NCBI RefSeq assembly: GCF_035195345.1
Contig: NZ_CP136574.1
Coordinates: 1,975,871-2,039,870, forward strand
Origin: Flavobacterium sp.
Lineage (GTDB): Bacteria; Bacteroidota; Bacteroidia; Flavobacteriales; Flavobacteriaceae
Length of the DNA: 64,000 nucleotides
Direction of reading: 5' to 3'
Part shown: positions 43,689 through 51,020 of the stretch, one piece after another
Position numbering within the stretch: the first letter of the stretch is position 1
Layout: every line of letters starts with the position of its first letter
Notes under the pieces: model-generated
What the model was told of the DNA's origin: nothing
The model's input: the letters and a program-made list of their open reading frames with translations, nothing else
The model's database searches: none
Program-made: the position numbers and the translations under genes

Positions 43689-44978
43689 CTATAACGTAAC
43701 TTTTATTTGTTTTATTCTTCGCTTGTCAACATTTTCGATGGTAAAAATAAGGTTATGAAACGTTATTTTTTGTCTTTTCTTTGGAAAATTTCCTGAAATT
43801 TCGAGTAAGAATCCAGCTAATGTTTCTGCTTCCCCTTTTTGTTTTTCAAACTCATCTTCGTCTACGTCTAATATTCGATAAAAATCTTTCAAGCTAATTT
43901 TTCCTTCAAATAAATAGTTGTTGTCGTCAATTTGAGAATAAATTAAATCTTCGTCGTCAAATTCATCACTAATATCACCCACAATTTCTTCTAAAACATC
44001 TTCTAAAGAAATAATTCCCGAAGTCCCTCCATATTCATCAACAACAATTGCTAAATGACTTTTCATGCTTTGAAAATCTTTTAATAAATCATCTAGTTTT
44101 TTATTTTCTGGAACAAAGAAAGGTTCGCGCAATAATTCTACCCAATTAAAATCGTTGTTGTCTATGTAAGGAATTAAATCTTTGATAAATAAAATCCCTT
44201 CAATTTGATCAATATTTTCGTTGTAAACCGGAATTCTTGAATACCCTTTCTCAATAATTTTGGGCATTATTTCTTTAAATTCTTGCTCAATATTCAAAGC
44301 AAATACGTCAATTCTGGGACTCATTACTTGGCGAACTTCTGTATTTCCAAAAGTTACAATACCTTCTAATATTTTTTGTTCTCCATCCGTTGTGTCAGAT
44401 TGCGAAGTTAATTCTAAAGCTTGTGAAAGTTGGTCGACCGAAAAATTCCCTTTTTGAACACTCAGTTTTTTCTCAATATAGTGAATTCCATTTCGCATAG
44501 GAACACTTATAGGCGATAATAAATTGTTTAAAATAGATATGGGAACAGCAACTTTCATTGCAAAATCTATATTGTTTCTATTGGCGTAGATTTTTGGTAA
44601 AACTTCTCCAAAAAGTAATATAAAGAAAGTAACTAAAACTACTTCAAACGTAAATCGTAAAGCAGAAGATTCAATTTCGTTAAAAAATCTACCGCTAAAA
44701 GAAGAAAAAATGATAACAATAGCAATGTTAACAAAATTATTGGCCACCAAAATTGTTGCAAGTAATTTTTTTGGTTTTTCTAATAATCTTGAAATAAGCA
44801 AACCCTTGTTAAAGTCTTTATTTTGAACTTCGTCAACATCTTTTTGTGACAGAGAAAAAAGCGCCACTTCTGAGCCTGAAATAAAAGCAGAACAAGCAAG
44901 TAGTATAATTGTTGCAATTATTCCAAAAATGAAATCAAAATCTATCGTATGAAGTAAACTGGCAGGATCAGGATCCAA
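43689..44978 (-). CDS. gldE: Gliding motility-associated protein GldE (CNNM/CorC-like)
   Basis: 429 residues. An N-terminal CNNM/DUF21 transmembrane domain (about residues 18-190; IIATIILLACSAFISGSEVALFSL) is followed by a pair of CBS domains (about 205-330; VMSPRIDVFALN, IPVYNENIDQIEGILFIKDL, VDEYGGTSGIISLEDVLEEIVGD). A CorC/HlyC transporter-associated domain closes it (about 345-429). Relatives transport or sense magnesium/cobalt; in F. johnsoniae GldE is linked with GldD and can partly compensate a gldB defect. It lies 4 bases upstream of gldD and 15 bases downstream of ssb. Confidence 0.94.
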   Translation of the reverse strand: MDPDPASLLHTIDFDFIFGIIATIILLACSAFISGSEVALFSLSQKDVDEVQNKDFNKGLLISRLLEKPKKLLATILVANNFVNIAIVIIFSSFSGRFFNEIESSALRFTFEVVLVTFFILLFGEVLPKIYANRNNIDFAMKVAVPISILNNLLSPISVPMRNGIHYIEKKLSVQKGNFSVDQLSQALELTSQSDTTDGEQKILEGIVTFGNTEVRQVMSPRIDVFALNIEQEFKEIMPKIIEKGYSRIPVYNENIDQIEGILFIKDLIPYIDNNDFNWVELLREPFFVPENKKLDDLLKDFQSMKSHLAIVVDEYGGTSGIISLEDVLEEIVGDISDEFDDEDLIYSQIDDNNYLFEGKISLKDFYRILDVDEDEFEKQKGEAETLAGFLLEISGNFPKKRQKITFHNLIFTIENVDKRRIKQIKVTL

Positions 44979-44993
44979 ATTTTATAAATTTAG

Positions 44994-45395
44994 TTAAACA
45001 TTAAAATCATCTGGAGCACTTCCTGTTGGAAGAGATGATTTACTTAAATCAGTATCTTTCTTAGTGGTTAAAAACGTAAATTCAGTAACTTGAATTTCTG
45101 TAGTATATTTAGTTGCGCCATCTTCAGCTTGCCACTGACGTGATTTTATACGCCCTTCGATATATATTTTATCGCCTTTAGAAAGATATTTTTCACAGAT
45201 TTCAGCTGCTTTATTTCGAACAACAATGTTGTGCCATTCAGTAGAAGTAATTTTCTCTCCTGTGGTTTTGTTAATATACACTTCGTTGGTGGCTAATGGG
45301 AAACGTCCAATACAATTACCTCCTTCGAAGTAGTGCATTTTTACTTCGTCACCTAAATGACCTATTAGTATAACTTTATTTAATGTTCCGTTCAT
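44994..45395 (-). CDS. ssb: Single-stranded DNA-binding protein
   Basis: 133 residues. OB-fold starts with GTLNKVILIGHLGDEVKMHYF, continues with STEWHNIVVRNKAAEICEKYLSKGDKIYIEGRI and RQWQ, and ends in a short linker with an acidic-hydrophobic tip (APDDFNV). That tip differs from the E. coli DDDIPF but keeps Asp-Asp-Phe. It coats ssDNA in replication and repair. It lies between mutY and gldE in one run, 37 bases after mutY. Confidence 0.95.
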   Translation of the reverse strand: MNGTLNKVILIGHLGDEVKMHYFEGGNCIGRFPLATNEVYINKTTGEKITSTEWHNIVVRNKAAEICEKYLSKGDKIYIEGRIKSRQWQAEDGATKYTTEIQVTEFTFLTTKKDTDLSKSSLPTGSAPDDFNV

Positions 45396-45432
45396 GGCTT
45401 ATAATTTATAAGAGTTAATCAAAAGTAATAAT

Positions 45433-46482
45433 TTATAACGAATTAAAATAATTTGAGGTCATAAAATTATGAATTACAATAGGAAATGGAAGTTTATTAA
45501 TTTCGGAAAGTGGTTTTGAATCAGGTAATTTTACATTAAAATTTAGTTGAAAAAAACGAATATGTAAATTTTGATGGGATAATTTATGTTGAATAATTTG
45601 TGGATTTAATATAATAATCTCTTCCGGTTTTTGATTGTAAAATTTCATTTCGGCACATTGATTCATAATATCAAGTTCTGAAACTAGCTCGTTGGTTTCA
45701 ATTAACGGAAATTCATATAAATTTTCCCAAATTCCTTTTCCTTCTCGTTTTTGAACTATAAAATTCCCATCAACATCTTTTAAAACTAAATAATTAAAAA
45801 ACTTATTGGTCACCTTGGTTTTTTTACTTTTTACAGGTAATTGCGTTACCTTGTTATATTGTAAAGCGGCACAAGAAGATGAAAAAATGCAAGAATTACA
45901 ATTTGGATTTTGAGGCACACATTGTAAAGCACCAAACTCCATGATTGCCTGATTAAAAAGCGCAGGGTTGTTATTAGGTAAAACTTCTTGTGCTAAATTT
46001 TGAAATTCCTTTTTAGTTTTTCCATCCGAAATATCGCTATCAATATTAAAATAACGACTCAAAACTCTAAAAACATTCCCGTCAACAACAGCTACAGGTT
46101 CGTTAAATGAAAAAGAAGCAATTGCGGCAGCGGTGTATTCGCCAACTCCTTTTAATTTGATAAGGTCATTGTAGTTGTCAGGAAATTCGCCATTTAATTC
46201 GTTGGCAATAAACTTTGCCGTAGCGTGTAAATTTCGAGCTCTAGAATAATAGCCTAATCCTTGCCAAAGTTTTAAAACTTTTTCTTCTTCGGCTTTTGCT
46301 AGGTCAAAAACAGTTGGAAATGTTTCTGTAAATGCTAAAAAATAGGGTAAACCTTGTGCCACTCTTGTTTGTTGAAGCATAATTTCTGATAGCCAAATTA
46401 AGTACGGATTTGTGGTGTTTCGCCAAGGTAATTCGCGCTTATTTTGTAAATACCAATGAATTAAAGAGTTAGAAAATTCCAT
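45433..46482 (-). CDS. mutY: A/G-specific adenine glycosylase MutY
   Basis: 349 residues. Catalytic residues are E33 in WLSEIMLQQTRV and D134 in AVVDGNVFRVLSRYF, next to the helix-hairpin-helix LKGVGEYTAAAIASF. The 4Fe-4S cluster loop is C188-x6-C195-x2-C198-x5-C204. The C-terminal NUDIX-like domain (about 230-345, GIWENLYEFPLIETNE) recognises 8-oxoG. It removes adenine paired with 8-oxoguanine. First gene of the mutY-ssb-gldE-gldD run. A CAAAAATA (TATTTTTG) -7 box is 17 bases upstream of the start, on the opposite face of the HU promoter region. Confidence 0.96.
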   Translation of the reverse strand: MEFSNSLIHWYLQNKRELPWRNTTNPYLIWLSEIMLQQTRVAQGLPYFLAFTETFPTVFDLAKAEEEKVLKLWQGLGYYSRARNLHATAKFIANELNGEFPDNYNDLIKLKGVGEYTAAAIASFSFNEPVAVVDGNVFRVLSRYFNIDSDISDGKTKKEFQNLAQEVLPNNNPALFNQAIMEFGALQCVPQNPNCNSCIFSSSCAALQYNKVTQLPVKSKKTKVTNKFFNYLVLKDVDGNFIVQKREGKGIWENLYEFPLIETNELVSELDIMNQCAEMKFYNQKPEEIIILNPQIIQHKLSHQNLHIRFFQLNFNVKLPDSKPLSEINKLPFPIVIHNFMTSNYFNSL

Positions 46483-46499
46483 GTTTTTTTATTGAGCAA

Positions 46500-46507
46500 C
46501 AAAAATA
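46500..46507 (-). promoter_or_regulatory. -7 box (TATTTTTG) for mutY operon
   Basis: Perfect TAnnTTTG on the - strand, 17 bases before the mutY start, giving a leader of only about 10 bases. Confidence 0.55.
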
Positions 46508-46540
46508 AATCTTTAGTAATTAAAATTTAATCAATTATGA

Positions 46541-46572
46541 TTGATTTATTGTTTTTTTAATTCTTATATTTG
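46541..46572 (+). promoter_or_regulatory. Bacteroidota promoter for HU gene
   Basis: TTG at 46541-46543, 21-base spacer, TATATTTG at 46565-46572, 41 bases before the ATG at 46614. Confidence 0.7.
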
Positions 46573-46613
46573 CAAACTCAAAAAAATACACAATATATTA
46601 AATACGAAAGAAA

Positions 46614-46907
46614 ATGACGAAAGCAGATATCGTAGCGAAAATTTCAGAAAAATTAGGGCTTGAAAAAGGAGATGTTCAGGCAACTGTTGAGACTTTTATG
46701 GAAGAAGTAAAAAATTCATTAGAAACTGGTGACAATGTTTATTTAAGAGGTTTTGGTAGTTTTATTATCAAAACAAGAGCTGAAAAAACAGGAAGAAACA
46801 TTTCTAAAAATACTACAATTAAAATCCCTGCACACAACATCCCAGCATTTAAACCTGCTAAAGTGTTTGTAGAAAGCGTTAAAGAAAAAACAGAAGTTAC
46901 AGTATAA
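46614..46907 (+). CDS. HU/IHF family DNA-binding protein
   Basis: 97 residues: TKADIVAKISEKLGLEKGDV, VYLRGFGSFIIKTRAEKTGRNISKNTTIKIPAHNIPAFKPAK, the conserved bacterial DNA-bending arm with the Pro at its tip (IKIPAHNIPAFKPA). It binds and bends DNA as a dimer and organises the nucleoid. The order HU, 30-residue basic peptide, rng is tight and co-directional with a single promoter, so they may be linked at the RNA level. Length is normal. Confidence 0.95.
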   Translation: MTKADIVAKISEKLGLEKGDVQATVETFMEEVKNSLETGDNVYLRGFGSFIIKTRAEKTGRNISKNTTIKIPAHNIPAFKPAKVFVESVKEKTEVTV

Positions 46908-46939
46908 AAATAAATTATTAATCTAAACACCAACATGTT

Positions 46940-47032
46940 ATGCCAAGTGGTAAAAAAAGAAAAAGACATAAGGTAGCAACTCACAAACGTAAGAAAAGAG
47001 CGAGAGCAAACCGTCATAAAAAGAAAAAGTAG
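46940..47032 (+). CDS. 30-residue Lys/Arg-rich ribosomal-type peptide
   Basis: Encodes MPSGKKRKRHKVATHKRKKR followed by ARANRHKKKK, 30 residues with 20 basic (Lys, Arg or His). It starts 33 bases after the HU stop and has no own promoter. Such tiny basic proteins in this position (after HU, before rng) are common in Bacteroidota by memory; the sequence resembles COX24/AURKAIP1-type small-ribosomal-subunit proteins such as mycobacterial bS22. It likely binds rRNA. The stem of the terminator at 47023-47049 includes its last codons and stop, so message end and gene end coincide. Confidence 0.75.
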   Translation: MPSGKKRKRHKVATHKRKKRARANRHKKKK

Positions 47033-47055
47033 TTTAAAACTACTTTTTCTTTTTT
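47023..47055 (+). terminator. Terminator overlapping the stop of the 30-residue gene
   Basis: GAAAAAGTAGTTT-A-AAACTACTTTTTC 13-bp stem followed by a T run; the TAG stop (47030-47032) lies inside the left arm. Confidence 0.85.
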
Positions 47056-47140
47056 AGAAAAAAGTTCATTGAAATTAATCAATTCAACATTGATTATCGG
47101 GAAAAATCCTGTAAAATTATTATTTAATCCATCTGTGAAA

Positions 47141-47171
47141 ATGTTAGATTAGGGATGTTAGATTAGGGATG
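47141..47171 (+). repeat. 14-bp tandem repeat upstream of rng
   Basis: ATGTTAGATTAGGG occurs at 47141-47154 and 47155-47168, followed by a partial ATG at 47169-47171. The rng start is about 60 bases downstream. Confidence 0.8.
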
Positions 47172-47232
47172 AAACAAATCACCCAGCATCAAAACATCAA
47201 ACACCTAGCACAAACAGATAAAAATGTACCGC

Positions 47233-48783
47233 ATGAACAAAGAATTAATTATTCGATCAGGTTCAGACGCTGTAGATTTTGCCTTATTAAAAGATGGAAA
47301 ACTAATTGAATTACACAAAGAAGAAGAAAAGCAAAGCGATTTTGCGGTTGGTGATATTTTTATTGCCAAAATACGCAAACCCGTTGCTGGCTTAAATGCC
47401 GCTTTTGTGAATCTAGGTTATGAGAAAGATGCTTTTTTGCATTATCATGATTTAGGTCCAAACCTTCCTTCATTGATGAAATTTATTAAACTTGTAAGCG
47501 CAGGTAAATTAAAAGATTATTCACTCAAAAATTTTCCTTTTGAAGCTGAAATCAACAAAGACGGATCTATAATGGATATTTTAAGTCCAAATCAGTCGAT
47601 TTTAGTTCAAGTGGTAAAAGAACCTATTTCTACAAAAGGTCCCAGAATTAGTTCTGAGATTTCTTTAGCAGGAAGATACGTGGTTTTAGTTCCTTTTTCA
47701 GACCGAGTTTCTGTTTCTCAAAAAATAGAATCTAGAGAAGAAAAAGATCGACTAAAAAGACTGGTTCAATCCATTAAACCAAAAGGATTCGGCGTTATTG
47801 TGCGAACAGTAGCCGAAGGCAAAAAAGTAGCCGAACTTGATAAAGATCTACAAACGCTTCTAGAAAGATGGATGTCGATGAGTCGTCGTTTACAGACTGC
47901 ACATCATCCATCCAAAGTTTTAGGAGAGTTAAACAAAGCTTCATCTATATTAAGAGATGTATTTAATGATACATTTACTTGTATTCATGTAGATGACGAA
48001 GATTTGTATTTAGAAACGAAGGAGTATTTGCAAGAAATAGCTCCGGATAAAGTGTCTATCGTAAAACACTATCAGTCTAAAGACACACCTCTTTTTGAGA
48101 AATATCATATTGAACGACAAATAAAAACGTCTTTTGGAAAAACAGTTTCCATGAGCAAAGGTGCTTATTTAATTATTGAACACACTGAAGCGTTACACGT
48201 TATAGACGTTAACAGTGGAAATCGTTCAAGCAAAGCAACCAGCCAAGAAGATACTGCACTTGAAGTTAACATGATTGCCGCAGCTGAAATAGCTCGTCAA
48301 TTGAGACTTAGAGACATGGGCGGAATTATTGTGGTGGATTTCATTGATATGCAAAATCCAGAAAACCGCAAAGTTTTATATGATTTCTTAAGAGAAGAAA
48401 TGAGTGACGATAAGGCCAAGCACAAAATCTTGCCTCCTAGCAAATTTGGATTAATTCAAATAACTAGACAAAGAGTCAGACCAGAAGTTAATATTAAGAC
48501 AAGAGAAGAAGACCCCAATAATGAACATGGGGAAATTGAAGCTCCTATTTTAATTGTTGACAAAATTGCAACTGACCTTGAACGCATTATAAAAGACCAT
48601 AAAAAAGTTGTACTTAACGTGCATCCGTTTGTGGCAGCATACCTTACTAAAGGTTTTCCATCATTACGTTCGAAATGGTTTTTCGAATATAAAAAATGGG
48701 TGAAAATTATACCTCGTGACGCTTACACGTATCTAGAGTTTCATTTCTTCGACAAAGAAGGAAACGAAATTATAGTAAAATAA
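47233..48783 (+). CDS. rng: Ribonuclease E/G family protein
   Basis: 516 residues from ATG 47233 (MNKELIIRSGSD); an ATG 9 bases upstream is also in frame. An S1-like domain lies near residues 35-120 (VGDIFIAKIRKPVAGLNAAFVNLGYEKDAFLHYHDL). The catalytic DNase I-like part has HVIDVNSGNRSSKATSQEDTALEVN and IVVDFIDMQNPENRKVLYDFL with the metal-binding Asps. It cleaves single-stranded RNA and takes part in rRNA maturation and mRNA turnover. It is RNase G-sized, without the long RNase E scaffold. Cys pairs of the zinc link are not seen. Confidence 0.92.
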   Translation: MNKELIIRSGSDAVDFALLKDGKLIELHKEEEKQSDFAVGDIFIAKIRKPVAGLNAAFVNLGYEKDAFLHYHDLGPNLPSLMKFIKLVSAGKLKDYSLKNFPFEAEINKDGSIMDILSPNQSILVQVVKEPISTKGPRISSEISLAGRYVVLVPFSDRVSVSQKIESREEKDRLKRLVQSIKPKGFGVIVRTVAEGKKVAELDKDLQTLLERWMSMSRRLQTAHHPSKVLGELNKASSILRDVFNDTFTCIHVDDEDLYLETKEYLQEIAPDKVSIVKHYQSKDTPLFEKYHIERQIKTSFGKTVSMSKGAYLIIEHTEALHVIDVNSGNRSSKATSQEDTALEVNMIAAAEIARQLRLRDMGGIIVVDFIDMQNPENRKVLYDFLREEMSDDKAKHKILPPSKFGLIQITRQRVRPEVNIKTREEDPNNEHGEIEAPILIVDKIATDLERIIKDHKKVVLNVHPFVAAYLTKGFPSLRSKWFFEYKKWVKIIPRDAYTYLEFHFFDKEGNEIIVK

Positions 48784-48801
48784 TACCGGGATGTATCCTG
48801 T

Positions 48802-48838
48802 AAAAAAAACCGCTACTCGAAAGAATAGCGGTTTTTTG
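48802..48838. terminator. Bidirectional terminator after rng
   Basis: CCGCTA/TAGCGG stem with a 10-base loop, flanked by A and T runs, between rng and the convergent lipoprotein gene (stop at 48842). Confidence 0.8.
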
Positions 48839-48841
48839 TGT

Positions 48842-49672
48842 TTATTGCTCAAAAAAATTCTCCCACAAATCATACAATTTTTTGTTTTTCTCTTTGTAAG
48901 TTTTTTTGAATTTTAAGACTAAAGTATCTTTATCTTGAGTTGGATTTTCGTAATATTGAATCCATTCTTTTCCATTATTCAATTCTGAAGTGTTTTTGTA
49001 TTGTTTCACAACACTTTTTTCAGGTATTAACTTGTTGTTTTTCCATTTATAAATGGTCTGAATATTTTCCATATACCAACTACCAAAGTACTGATAATAA
49101 ACCAAATTTTTATTATTATCATAGGATAATTCAGTCGCAAATAAACTACAAGATTTTATAAATTTGTTTGTCTTTGTATCAAATTTGTAAATTGTATTTT
49201 GCTGGTTACCATTCATGTTATAATGTCCTTTAATTAAAATCTCATTATCCTCATCAAAGTTGAAATTTTGAAAATTAAAACTCAAAACATCCCAGTTGTA
49301 ATCGTCTGATTCTATTCTTTTCCATTTATCATCATATTTATAAAAATAAATATTTTGTGTTTGCCAATTTCCATAAATATCAAGAGCGAATACATCACTT
49401 TTATTTATAAATTTCCCAATAACTATAACTCTTGAAGAATCAGAATCTATTATTGAATCTAATGGATAGATAAATTCATTTTCTTTTAATTGTAAAATTT
49501 CATCATTGTATGAATTTAACAGACTGTCAACGTTTAGCTTTTCATGAAATAAATTTGGTTCAAGAATAATTCCTTCAATAGATTCACTTGGATTATCTCC
49601 TTTACTATCTTTTTTTCTAGCTGAACAATTATAAAAAAGCACAATTCCAATTAGAAGAATTATGCTTTTCAT
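48842..49672 (-). CDS. Lipoprotein of unknown function
   Basis: 276 residues from ATG 49672; an upstream in-frame start at 49708 would overlap the next gene and spoil the signal peptide. The lipobox FYNC (C16) follows MKSIILLIGIVL. The mature part is beta-rich with a FDEDNEILIKGHYN stretch and paired aromatic motifs (VYYQYFGSWYMENIQTIYKW) as in FG-GAP/propeller-like surface proteins, but no family is recognised. It begins 22 bases after the SIMPL-domain gene stop, so the pair is probably one transcript ending at the rng terminator. Confidence 0.7.
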   Translation of the reverse strand: MKSIILLIGIVLFYNCSARKKDSKGDNPSESIEGIILEPNLFHEKLNVDSLLNSYNDEILQLKENEFIYPLDSIIDSDSSRVIVIGKFINKSDVFALDIYGNWQTQNIYFYKYDDKWKRIESDDYNWDVLSFNFQNFNFDEDNEILIKGHYNMNGNQQNTIYKFDTKTNKFIKSCSLFATELSYDNNKNLVYYQYFGSWYMENIQTIYKWKNNKLIPEKSVVKQYKNTSELNNGKEWIQYYENPTQDKDTLVLKFKKTYKEKNKKLYDLWENFFEQ

Positions 49673-49694
49673 AAATTTATTCTTTATTGATTTC

Positions 49695-50456
49695 TTAATC
49701 CAATTCATACTCTAATCGAACAGTAATTCTTGCCGTTTTGTTTTTGCTATAGGTATCATTGTTACCACCGTAGCTATCTTCTTCGGTAGAACCTTGCCCT
49801 GTAATTTGAAAAACACCCATACTTGCCGATTTTAATTTCCCTAAACTTCCATCTGCAGTGCTTACAATTTTTTGAGCACGTTCACTAGCATCTTTTGAAG
49901 CGTTTTGAATCAAACTATGTTTTAAACTTGGTAAATCGGAATACGTATATTGAATAGAATTAGAAGATAATTCAATTCCTGAATTAATTAATTCAGAAGT
50001 TTTACTAGATACTTCTTCAATTCGTTTCATTAATTCTGGATTCTTTTTAGCCGAAAATGAAATCGTTTGGGTAGCTTCATACCCGTCAAAAACTTGTTCG
50101 TATTTTGTTTGGTAAGCTACTTCTGAATTTTCAGTTCTAACTTCTCTAAAACGTTTGTTGAATTGTACCGCTCCAAAAGTAAATTCTTCTTTCTTAAAAC
50201 CTTTATTCAAAAAGAAATCAGAAACAATTTTTTGATCAGAAATCATTTTATTGTATGCTTCTTTGATATCAAAACTTTTAGTTGTAAAACTTCCCGACCA
50301 TAAAATTTCATCTGAAACAAAATCTTTGGTTCCTAATCCAATTACGGAAATAGTATCCAAATTTTCATTACGATTTTTAAATGCTGAACCTAAAATAAAT
50401 GCGGAGATAATTATTGAAATTCCAATAATTAACGTTGATTTTAATCTGTTTTCCAT
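49695..50456 (-). CDS. SIMPL (DUF541) domain protein
   Basis: 253 residues. An N-terminal membrane helix at 8-26 (TLIIGISIIISAFILGSAF) is followed by the SIMPL fold: ISVIGLGTKDFVSDEILWSG, a central YEATQTISFSAKK, LIQNASKDASERAQKIV and an end with ARITVRLEYELD. SIMPL proteins assemble as periplasmic or membrane-anchored rings in E. coli (YggE) and relatives; their function is not settled, with links to oxidative stress. It precedes the lipoprotein gene by 22 bases. No partner typical for the family is seen. Confidence 0.88.
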   Translation of the reverse strand: MENRLKSTLIIGISIIISAFILGSAFKNRNENLDTISVIGLGTKDFVSDEILWSGSFTTKSFDIKEAYNKMISDQKIVSDFFLNKGFKKEEFTFGAVQFNKRFREVRTENSEVAYQTKYEQVFDGYEATQTISFSAKKNPELMKRIEEVSSKTSELINSGIELSSNSIQYTYSDLPSLKHSLIQNASKDASERAQKIVSTADGSLGKLKSASMGVFQITGQGSTEEDSYGGNNDTYSKNKTARITVRLEYELD

Positions 50457-50537
50457 AACTTTTTTAGAAATTAGTTTGTTTTCTAATGCAACATCAAAAG
50501 GTATACCAAGTTACGAAATTTTAAGTCACTTTGAAAA

Positions 50538-50978
50538 CTATCTTTTATTTTTAAAAAAAGCCTTCATCAAATCGCTGCATTCTTTTTCTAAAACTCCTGA
50601 AATGACTTGAGTTTTTGGATGTAATTGCGTTCCCATTTTTTTAAATCCACGATTTTCATCGGAAGCACCAAAAACAATTTTAGAAATTTGTGACCAGTAC
50701 AAAGCGCCTGCACACATTTGACAAGGTTCTAAGGTTACATATAAAGTACAATCTTTCAAATATTTTCCACCTATAAAATTGGCTGCGCTAGTTATGGCTT
50801 GCATTTCGGCATGAGCGGTAACATCGTGCAACAATTCGGTTAAATTATGTGTACGAGCAATGACTTTATTATCTATAACAATAACAGCTCCAACAGGAAT
50901 TTCGCCTTTTTCAAAAGCTACTTCGGCTTCCAGTAAGGCTTTCTTCATAAAATATTCGTCGGTAAAAATATTCTCCAT
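50538..50978 (-). CDS. tadA: tRNA-specific adenosine deaminase TadA (nucleoside deaminase)
   Basis: 146 residues. The zinc site is H56-A-E58 (AHAEMQAI) and P85-C86-x-x-C89 (LEPCQMCAGAL), the layout of TadA, with FGASDENRGFKKM downstream. It deaminates A34 to inosine in tRNA-Arg(ACG). Guanine deaminase-type relatives share the fold, but length and the EIPVGAVIV/HNLTELLHDVTAHAEM pattern favour TadA. It is transcribed away from dxs from a 42-base shared region; its predicted -7 box ends 5 bases before the start codon, implying a nearly leaderless mRNA. Confidence 0.9.
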   Translation of the reverse strand: MENIFTDEYFMKKALLEAEVAFEKGEIPVGAVIVIDNKVIARTHNLTELLHDVTAHAEMQAITSAANFIGGKYLKDCTLYVTLEPCQMCAGALYWSQISKIVFGASDENRGFKKMGTQLHPKTQVISGVLEKECSDLMKAFFKNKR

Positions 50979-50983
50979 AAGTA

Positions 50984-50991
50984 CAAAAATA
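50984..50991 (-). promoter_or_regulatory. -7 box (TATTTTTG) for tadA
   Basis: CAAAAATA on the + strand; 5 bases separate it from the tadA start codon. No -33 element with normal spacing. Confidence 0.5.
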
Positions 50992-51005
50992 CGATAACCA
51001 ATTCT

Positions 51006-51013
51006 TACTTTTG
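51006..51013 (+). promoter_or_regulatory. -7 box (TACTTTTG) for dxs
   Basis: Perfect TAnnTTTG, 7 bases before the dxs ATG at 51021; with the usual start point the leader would be about 0-3 bases. Confidence 0.5.
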
Positions 51014-51020
51014 TCCTGAA

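Noticed and set aside
47224..47232. Earlier rng start (MYR extension)
   Set aside because: In frame but adds only three residues; the family normally begins MNKELIIRS from memory. Either start is possible; 47233 is preferred.
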